The position numbers and the translations under genes were made by a program. From contig JADGNZ010000057.1 in NCBI GenBank assembly GCA_017883205.1, positions 1 through 37,316 on the forward strand: a stretch of DNA of 37,316 nt. Reading direction: 5' to 3'. Source of the DNA: Thermoanaerobaculia bacterium. GTDB lineage: Bacteria; Acidobacteriota; Thermoanaerobaculia; Gp7-AA8. Below the pieces are notes generated by a model, which saw only the letters and a list, made by a program, of their open reading frames with translations, was not told the origin of the DNA and made no database searches. Below, piece by piece: positions 31,852 to 37,316 of this stretch (positions are counted from its first letter, which is position 1; every line of letters begins with the position of its first letter).

Positions 31852-32105
31852 CTCCGTCCGCTCCCTCGACTGAATCTAATCCGCCGCATGTTAGCCCGCA
31901 CCCTAGCGACGTAAACACCCCACACATTCGCCCGTCTGTAACTGCGCAGCGCCCATCACGGCACGGGTTCTGCGTCTTGGAGTTATTAGCGACCTTGCTT
32001 AGCTATTGGCAGGCGGACTGGTGGGTCAGATCGACGCGGTAGGTGGGGCGGTTTGGAGCCCCCTCGGCGCGATCCAGGCTCATCAGGAATTGTGACGGAG
32101 GAATT
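31852..32105. other. 254-bp region upstream of the propeller gene
   Basis: No gene is supported. It should hold the promoters for the plus-strand propeller gene and for the minus-strand CHAT2 operon or the remnant before it, but I cannot choose -35/-10 elements with confidence. The SD of the next gene (GGAGG, about 32097-32101) is clear. Confidence 0.4.
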
Positions 32106-33518
32106 GTGTGGCGAAGCTTTGCTTCGAGGAAGTCAGCAAGCGTGGGCGTGCTCCTGCTGATCTTGGTTTGCCTTCCCGCGGTGGCGCAGAACATCACTGG
32201 ATCGAACCCGGCCGGGAGGCGGCGGGCGTTGGTGGGGCCGGCGAATGATTGGACGAAGTACTGCGGGTCGCTTTCGATGGATGGGAATGCCGATGGTGAG
32301 CGGATTTTCTCTCCGGCGTCTGTTCCAGGCCTGCAGTTGCTTTGGTCGCAGAAACTGAGTGGGCCGGTTGCTTCGGCGCCGTCTGTTGCGGGGGGCAAGG
32401 TCTACGTCGGCGATTGGGCTGGTTTCGAGTGGGCGCTCGATTCGGCCACGGGCAACGTCATCGCATCTGCGGACCTCGGCACAACCACGAGCGCCAATTG
32501 CAATCCGTCGGTCGTCGGGATCTCTTCGTCACCCGTCATCGAAGGGAACGTTCTGTATCTCGCAGGCGGCGATGACGGCTTCTACGCGCTCGATGTCGAC
32601 ACGCTGAAGATCATCTGGCGGCAGTCGCTTGGCGACAACTCCGCGGCAGGTGGTTATTACGGATGGTGCTCGCCGGCGATCGCGGGCGGCAAGGTTCTGC
32701 AGGGCATCTCCAGCAACTGCGACAACCCGTTTCCGCGCGGGGCTCTGGCCTCGCTCGACCGCACGACCGGCGAGGTGCTGCAAACAACGTACTTCGTTCC
32801 CGAGGATCTCGTCGGCGGAGGCATCTGGACTTCGCCCGCGGTTGACACCGATCACAGGAAGATCTTCGTGACCACCGGCTCCGCGCATTCGTTCGCGGAC
32901 GGCGATGCGTTCTCGATGGTCCGACTCGACCTCGACACGCTTCTGATCGAAGACCGATGGAAACTGCCGGCCAATCCCGACGAGACATGGGACGCTGACT
33001 GGGGCTCCTCCCCCACCCTCTTCACCGACGCCGCGGGACGAGAGCTTGTCGGAGCCGGGCAGAAAGACGGCGGCTACTACGCCTTCGATCGCAACAACCT
33101 CGCCCGCGGACCGGTCTGGGTTGCACCGATCGCAATCAAAGGCGAGGTTCCGCAAAATGGTGAGGGAACGCTGTCCACCGCCGCGTTCGACGGCACGACT
33201 CTTTTCGTCGGTGGCGGACGGCCGCCCGACAGTGTCGACGACTCCGTTCTCGGCGCGGTGACCGCGGTCTCGCCGGCTGACGGCACGATCCTCTGGCGGC
33301 ATACGTTCAACGGGCCGGTCATCGCACCCGTGTCGTTCGCGAACGGCGTCGTCTTCGCGGTCGGCGGCAAGTCTGTCGTCGCGCTGGACGCGAGCAATGG
33401 CGCCGTTCTCTGGTCCTTCGAAATGAAGTCGCTCGGCTTCGGCGGAGTGGCCATCGCGCGCGGCCGCGCGTTCATCGGCGACCTCTTCGGAAACGTTTAC
33501 GCGTTCGGAATCCGATAG
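32106..33518 (+). CDS. Exported PQQ-like beta-propeller protein
   Basis: A 470-aa protein. GTG 32106 is preferred over an upstream in-frame start (32043) because GGAGG lies a few bases before it and it gives a signal peptide (MWRSFASRKSASVGVLLLIL, cleaved near AVAQ). The mature protein is built of PQQ-type blade repeats: GGKVYVGDWAGFEWALDSAT, GNVLYLAGGDDGFYALDVDT, GVVFAVGGKSVVALDASNG and others, covering about 80-465. Such eight-bladed propellers occur in quinoprotein dehydrogenases and in BamB-like scaffolds. I do not see the Cys-Cys or calcium-ligand signature of the dehydrogenases, so a binding role or a cofactor-free enzyme is possible. Two cysteines near the Asn-rich segments may pair. 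Confidence 0.85.
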   Translation: MWRSFASRKSASVGVLLLILVCLPAVAQNITGSNPAGRRRALVGPANDWTKYCGSLSMDGNADGERIFSPASVPGLQLLWSQKLSGPVASAPSVAGGKVYVGDWAGFEWALDSATGNVIASADLGTTTSANCNPSVVGISSSPVIEGNVLYLAGGDDGFYALDVDTLKIIWRQSLGDNSAAGGYYGWCSPAIAGGKVLQGISSNCDNPFPRGALASLDRTTGEVLQTTYFVPEDLVGGGIWTSPAVDTDHRKIFVTTGSAHSFADGDAFSMVRLDLDTLLIEDRWKLPANPDETWDADWGSSPTLFTDAAGRELVGAGQKDGGYYAFDRNNLARGPVWVAPIAIKGEVPQNGEGTLSTAAFDGTTLFVGGGRPPDSVDDSVLGAVTAVSPADGTILWRHTFNGPVIAPVSFANGVVFAVGGKSVVALDASNGAVLWSFEMKSLGFGGVAIARGRAFIGDLFGNVYAFGIR

Positions 33519-33590
33519 GAGCTCGCGCGGCAGAAACTACGAAGCCGTACTTCACGCAAGCGTCGACGAATTTCGACCTCCGCCCTCACA

Positions 33591-33635
33591 GCACTCGGGC
33601 GAGGACGCCCGAGTGCCCGCGGTCGAGACGACCGC
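33591..33635. repeat. Two tandem perfect hairpins (REP-like)
   Basis: GCACTCGGGCG (33591-33601) pairs perfectly with CGCCCGAGTGC (33606-33616) around AGGA. Two bases later GCGGTCG (33619-33625) pairs with CGACCGC (33629-33635) around AGA. No T-tract follows. The paired arrangement resembles repetitive extragenic palindromes and may also protect or end the propeller mRNA. Confidence 0.7.
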
Positions 33636-33713
33636 ACTCCTTGCAACGCAGGGGCTCCCAATGGACGGTAGTGCGAACCTCAGCTACTATCCGCGCCGGT
33701 CCAAAGTCCAAGA

Positions 33714-35912
33714 ATGCCCCGCACGATGGTCGGCGTCGTTGCCTGTCTCCACAGGTCTGCTCAGCGAACGCTTTGCGCGCTCGCAGTGCCAGTGGTTCTT
33801 CTCGCAGTCGCGCCGTTGCGTGCCGAGACGATTCACGAGTCTGCCGTCGGAATCACGATTACCGTCGAGCACGATGGCCACTACTCGGTTCGTGCTGCCG
33901 ATCCCAACTGGGTCTTCGACGGCGTGCTCCCCACTCCTGCCTCGGACGTCAAGATCGCGGACGGACACGACGGCATCGGCGACTTCCACGAAATCTCGTT
34001 CACGTTCGGCAACGATCGGGAAGGCTCGATCCGGTCGTATCCGGCGAAGGCCGCCGTTCTGTTCACGGACCGCCACACAACGCAGTCCGCGAACGAGGCA
34101 GGATTCCCGACGCTCTCCACCTCACCCGCCGCTCCGTTCCACCTCTCGTTCTTCGGAAAGTGGTCGGCGTTCCATTTCGATCTTTCCGGTACCGAGGGAC
34201 CGTGGGTGAGCTTCGATGACGCGGGGCACTCGTTCATCCTCTCCCCCGCCTCGGACTTCATGGTCGCCAATCTGAATCGCACCGCAGATGATCAGATCGA
34301 GAGCCGCATCAGTCCGCGCATCGCCACGATTCCACAGGGGCTCGCGCATCGAACACTGCTCGTCGTGGCGAACGGGATCAATCGCGCGTTCGACTCGTGG
34401 GGGCAGGCGCTCACCGACCTGAACGGAAAAACGCGGCCTGCCAACGACGCCGATCCATCATTGAAGTACCTCGGCTACTGGACCGACAACGGCGCCGCGT
34501 ACTACTACGACTGGGAGCAGACGCTCGGCTACACGGGCACGCTCCTGGCGGTGAAGGACGAGTTCGCGAAAGCCGGCGTCTCCCTCGGCTACATGCAACT
34601 CGATAGCTGGTGGTATCCGAAAGGCGAGAACGGCGATTGGGATCGGCCGCCCGAGAAGGGGCCGCAGGGGATCCTGCGCTACGAGGCCCATCCCGAAATC
34701 TTTCCCAAAGGACTGGCAGCCTTTCAGAACGATCTTGGCTTGCCGCTCATCACGCACGCACGATGGATCGATGCGAAAAGTCCGTATCGCCAGCAGTACA
34801 AGATGTCGAACAACGTCATCACCGATCCCGCCTACTGGATGAGCGTTGGCAGCTACCTCCGCGATAGCGGCGTCTTCGGCTACGAACAGGATTGGCTGGA
34901 TGTGCAGGCCACCGCTGATTACAAGATCGACGACCAGAACGCATTCATGGACAACATGGCGCTGTTGGGCAACCGGTTCGGCCTTTCGATGCAGTACTGC
35001 ATGGCCACGCCGCGCCACTTCCTTCAGAGCTCGAAGTACGACAACATCACCACGATCCGCGTGAGCGAAGACAATTTCACGCGCGATAAGTGGGATCAGT
35101 TCTTCTACAGCTCGCGCCTGGCCTCCGCACTCGGCGTCTACCCATTCACGGACGTCTTCGGAAGCAACGAAAAGATTCACCTGCTGATCGCCACGCTCTC
35201 GGCGGGCATCGTGGGGGTCGGTGACCGCATCGGCGAGATCAACGGAGACAACCTTCTTTACGCCGTGCGTCCGGATGGCGTCATCGTCAAGCCCGACGTC
35301 CCGGCCGTGCCGACGGACGAGAGCATCGTGAACGACGCGCACGACGCGGGCGAGCCGCTCGTCTCTTTCACCTACACCGATCACGGCCCGATGCGCGCGC
35401 TGTATGTGTTTGCGCATCCGCGCACGGCGGATCGCACGGCTACCTTCACGCCCGAGGCGCTCGGCCTCGGCGGCAATGTCTATGTGTACGACTGGATCGC
35501 AGGCAAAGGCCGCAGAGTCGCCGGCAGCGCGCCGTTCACGCAAGTCATCCACGGCGATCCGGCCTATCTCGTGGTGGTACCGGAAGGAAAATCGGGGATC
35601 GCATTTCTGGGCGATCTCGGGAAGTTCGTGCCCCTCGGAAAGAAGCGCGTGTCCGAGCTTTCGGATGATGGCGTCCTCGAGGCCAGGCTCGAGTTTGCGC
35701 CGGGCGAAACGTCGATCACGGTTGAGGGATGGGCGCCGTCAGCTCCCCTTGTTGACGCCGAAGAGGGCCGGATCGGCGTGCTCTCGTTCAACGATCAAAC
35801 GAAACGTTTCCGCGTCGAGGTGTTCCCCGGCAAGGCTGGTTTCGCGCGTATCCGGGCACTGATCCCTGATACGGATAAGATCGATGGCCCCGACTCCGGG
35901 ATCAACCCGTAA
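33714..35912 (+). CDS. Exported glycosidase, clan GH-D-like (GH36/raffinose-synthase-like)
   Basis: A 732-aa protein. ATG 33714 (or 33726) gives a long signal peptide with hydrophobic core LCALAVPVVLLAVAPL and cleavage near RAE. An N-terminal beta-sandwich (about 38-245) precedes a TIM barrel (about 250-560) and a C-terminal beta domain. Barrel motifs include LGYMQLDSWWYPKG (291-304), FGYEQDWLD (388-396, Asp393 a candidate nucleophile) and RVSEDN (449-454, Asp453 a candidate acid/base), which recall alpha-galactosidase and raffinose-synthase-like enzymes. The exact family and sugar are unknown. The SD is weak. The next gene starts 48 bp after its stop. Confidence 0.7.
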   Translation: MPRTMVGVVACLHRSAQRTLCALAVPVVLLAVAPLRAETIHESAVGITITVEHDGHYSVRAADPNWVFDGVLPTPASDVKIADGHDGIGDFHEISFTFGNDREGSIRSYPAKAAVLFTDRHTTQSANEAGFPTLSTSPAAPFHLSFFGKWSAFHFDLSGTEGPWVSFDDAGHSFILSPASDFMVANLNRTADDQIESRISPRIATIPQGLAHRTLLVVANGINRAFDSWGQALTDLNGKTRPANDADPSLKYLGYWTDNGAAYYYDWEQTLGYTGTLLAVKDEFAKAGVSLGYMQLDSWWYPKGENGDWDRPPEKGPQGILRYEAHPEIFPKGLAAFQNDLGLPLITHARWIDAKSPYRQQYKMSNNVITDPAYWMSVGSYLRDSGVFGYEQDWLDVQATADYKIDDQNAFMDNMALLGNRFGLSMQYCMATPRHFLQSSKYDNITTIRVSEDNFTRDKWDQFFYSSRLASALGVYPFTDVFGSNEKIHLLIATLSAGIVGVGDRIGEINGDNLLYAVRPDGVIVKPDVPAVPTDESIVNDAHDAGEPLVSFTYTDHGPMRALYVFAHPRTADRTATFTPEALGLGGNVYVYDWIAGKGRRVAGSAPFTQVIHGDPAYLVVVPEGKSGIAFLGDLGKFVPLGKKRVSELSDDGVLEARLEFAPGETSITVEGWAPSAPLVDAEEGRIGVLSFNDQTKRFRVEVFPGKAGFARIRALIPDTDKIDGPDSGINP

Positions 35913-35960
35913 CGCCTGATCGTCAAAGTGCGCGACAGCGCCCGTGAGAGAATCGATCTC

Positions 35961-37097
35961 ATGCCGCGACGGACGGTGTGCAGCGTTCTTCTTGCGTTCG
36001 CGGTCAGCCGGGCGGCGGTAATTCTCCTTCTGATCGTCGGGTCGCAGATTGCGTTCATCGGGAAGGATTACTCCACCGTCTGGCGAACCGAGGTATCGCT
36101 CTCGACCGGCAGAGTCCTGCCCGAGCTCTCGCGGCTGGCTATGGTCGGCGATCCCTGGTTCTATCGATGGATCGCCATCAGCGGCTACGAATCGAAGACG
36201 CCCGACGGCGCGCCGAAGAATACGTGGGCCTTCTTTCCCCTCTATCCCCTACTGATCCGCGCACTCGGCGGGGGCGGTTCCAGGTTTCCGATCGTGGCGA
36301 TGGCCATCTCGAACGCCGCACTGCTCTTCGCGCTCCTCGCGGTTGCAGCGGCGGGCCGCGCGCTCGGTCTTGCCGATGAGGAGACGGAACGAGCCGCGTG
36401 GTACATCGCGCTCTTTCCGACGAGCTATTTCTTCTCGCTTCCGATGACGGAGTCGATCTTTCTGCTGCTCTCCGCCGCTGCCTTTCTCGCAGCGGCACGC
36501 GAGCGCTGGTGGGCTTCCGGGATCGCCGGCGGTCTCGCGAGCGCGACCCGAGTCATCGGTATCTGCCTCCTTCCTGCGCTTCTCCTTCTTCCTTATCAGC
36601 GCTCCACGCGCCCAACGCGGCAGCACCTTTGGCTTCTGCTCGTCCCGCTCGGTATCGCGGCGTTCGTCGCGTTCCTGTACGTTCGCGCGGGAGATCCGCT
36701 GGGCTTCGTCCACGCCCAGACTTTGTGGGGACGGGTGGGATCCCCGGCCATCGACCTTTCGGCGCTTCCCAAAGGTCTCGTCATCAGCCAACCGTGGAAC
36801 TTCGTGGCGCTGAATGTTTCGGCAGGGCTGCTGATGCTCGCCGCGGGCGTTTCGTTTCTGATCCGCAGGCAGTGGTCATTTGCCGCATACACACTGCTCT
36901 CAGTCGCTGTGCCGCTGAGCTCCGGCTCGGTGCAGTCGCTCGCTCGCTACGCGCTCGTCGACTTCCCGATGTTCTACTGGCTGGCAATCGTCTGTCGTAC
37001 GTCCGCGCGCGATCGCGCGGTGACCGCGACCTTCGTCGTCATCCTCGGCTGGATGATCGCGCTGTTCACGCTGCGGCTCGACTTCACGCTGGCGTAG
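35961..37097 (+). CDS. PIG-V-like integral membrane mannosyltransferase
   Basis: A 378-aa polytopic membrane protein. ATG 35961 has a GAGAGA-type SD; a GTG at 35928 would add 11 polar residues. About nine hydrophobic helices are visible. Family hallmarks are GDPWFYRWIAISGY in the first loop, TWAFFPLYPLLIRAL, PTSYFFSLPMTESIFLL and SATRVIGICLLPALL, as in PIG-V-type (GT-C fold) dolichyl- or polyprenyl-phosphate-mannose-dependent transferases. It would add a sugar to a lipid or protein on the outer face of the inner membrane. It follows the glycosidase by 48 bp and may be co-transcribed. Confidence 0.82.
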   Translation: MPRRTVCSVLLAFAVSRAAVILLLIVGSQIAFIGKDYSTVWRTEVSLSTGRVLPELSRLAMVGDPWFYRWIAISGYESKTPDGAPKNTWAFFPLYPLLIRALGGGGSRFPIVAMAISNAALLFALLAVAAAGRALGLADEETERAAWYIALFPTSYFFSLPMTESIFLLLSAAAFLAAARERWWASGIAGGLASATRVIGICLLPALLLLPYQRSTRPTRQHLWLLLVPLGIAAFVAFLYVRAGDPLGFVHAQTLWGRVGSPAIDLSALPKGLVISQPWNFVALNVSAGLLMLAAGVSFLIRRQWSFAAYTLLSVAVPLSSGSVQSLARYALVDFPMFYWLAIVCRTSARDRAVTATFVVILGWMIALFTLRLDFTLA

Positions 37098-37115
37098 GAG
37101 ATTGAAAGAAATGAA

Positions 37116-37177
37116 ACCACAGAGACACTGAGGACGCAGAGTGAAACCGTACTCTGCGACCTCTGCGTCTCCGTGGT
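37116..37177. repeat. Long imperfect palindrome, MITE/REP-like
   Basis: Two 27-bp arms (37116-37142 and 37151-37177) are inverted copies matching at 23 of 27 positions around an 8-bp loop. The arms begin ACCAC-R-GAGAC and end GCAGAGT. This type of CCACAGAGAC-rich palindrome is scattered between genes in many bacterial genomes. It lies 18 bp after the mannosyltransferase stop and 15 bp before the convergent gene's stop, so it can also act as a shared terminator. Confidence 0.75.
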
Positions 37178-37192
37178 CCAAAGAGTTCGCCG

Positions 37193-37316
37193 TCAATGCT
37201 TCGCGGCCCGGTGTCTTGGTGGCGCGGGCGAGCTCACGTTGATCGTCACCGTGGAGGTGGTCGTGCCGGCAACGTTGAATGCGGTCAAGAGATACGTCGT
37301 CGTCTGCCGCGGCGAC
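37193..37316 (-). CDS. 3' end of an Ig/FN3-like repeat protein (partial)
   Basis: The last 40 codons of a minus-strand gene running out of the window; the stop is TGA at 37195-37193. The translation QTTTYLLTAFNVAGTTTSTV followed by TINVSS is the typical final strand pattern of bacterial Ig-like or fibronectin-type surface domains (TYTLTATNAAGT-like). It ends in a basic, Pro-rich tail (PAPPRHRAAKH). The frame is open to the window edge. Probably a secreted or surface protein; the rest cannot be seen. Confidence 0.6.
   Translation of the reverse strand, partial: SPRQTTTYLLTAFNVAGTTTSTVTINVSSPAPPRHRAAKH

Noticed and set aside
32106-33518. Quinoprotein alcohol or glucose dehydrogenase
   Set aside because: Blade repeats are clear, but I do not see the vicinal Cys pair or the calcium/catalytic Asp signature, so only the propeller is called.

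Overview
The window is GC-rich (about 60-65% by eye), tightly packed and bacterial. It has strong Shine-Dalgarno (SD) sites, many ATGA/GTGA/TTGA gene overlaps, and frequent GTG and TTG starts. The mix of FHA-sigma54-type regulator beside a Ser/Thr kinase, ECF sigma factor, caspase-like and CHAT proteases, PQQ-type propeller and large secreted proteins fits Acidobacteriota (Thermoanaerobaculia-like) or a similar soil or sediment lineage. That placement is inference; there is no rRNA or marker gene. I see no tRNA, CRISPR array, transposase or phage gene.

Layout. 264-6061 (+): a signalling operon with an FHA/AAA+/Fis regulator whose sigma54-contact loop is degenerate, a coupled Ser/Thr kinase, and three exported proteins, one with a zinc-protease HExxH motif. 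6181-6473: an array of 21-bp repeats. 6485-6982 (+): a small charged protein. 7093-11566 (-): a five-gene operon around a Ycf46-type AAA+ ATPase and a coiled-coil membrane protein. 11771-13845 (+): an exported caspase-like protein coupled to a secreted Cys-containing protein. 13910-24222 (-): a 10-kb block of one strand holding a TPR-CHAT protease, its partner, a hairpin terminator, a small exported protein, an exported caspase, a small helical protein and a 918-aa membrane M48 metallopeptidase. 24265-25604 (+): an ECF sigma factor and a likely membrane anti-sigma factor, divergent from CHAT1 across 42 bp. 25895-31312 (-): a second TPR-CHAT protease, a second copy of the partner family and a subtilisin-like serine protease. 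31383-31851: a probable frameshifted gene remnant. 32106-37097 (+): a PQQ-like propeller, a clan GH-D-like glycosidase and a PIG-V-like mannosyltransferase, with palindromic repeats between and after them. The right edge holds the 3' end of an Ig/FN3-like protein on the minus strand.

The most interesting reading is a protease-based signalling or conflict region. Two paralogous modules each pair a TPR-CHAT protease with a partner protein carrying an FE-x-YYD motif. One module is divergent from an ECF/anti-sigma pair and followed by a caspase and an M48 protease; the other is joined to a subtilase. The partner homology was found by comparing the two translations by eye. Function is unknown; a proteolytic cascade or regulated cell death are inferences.
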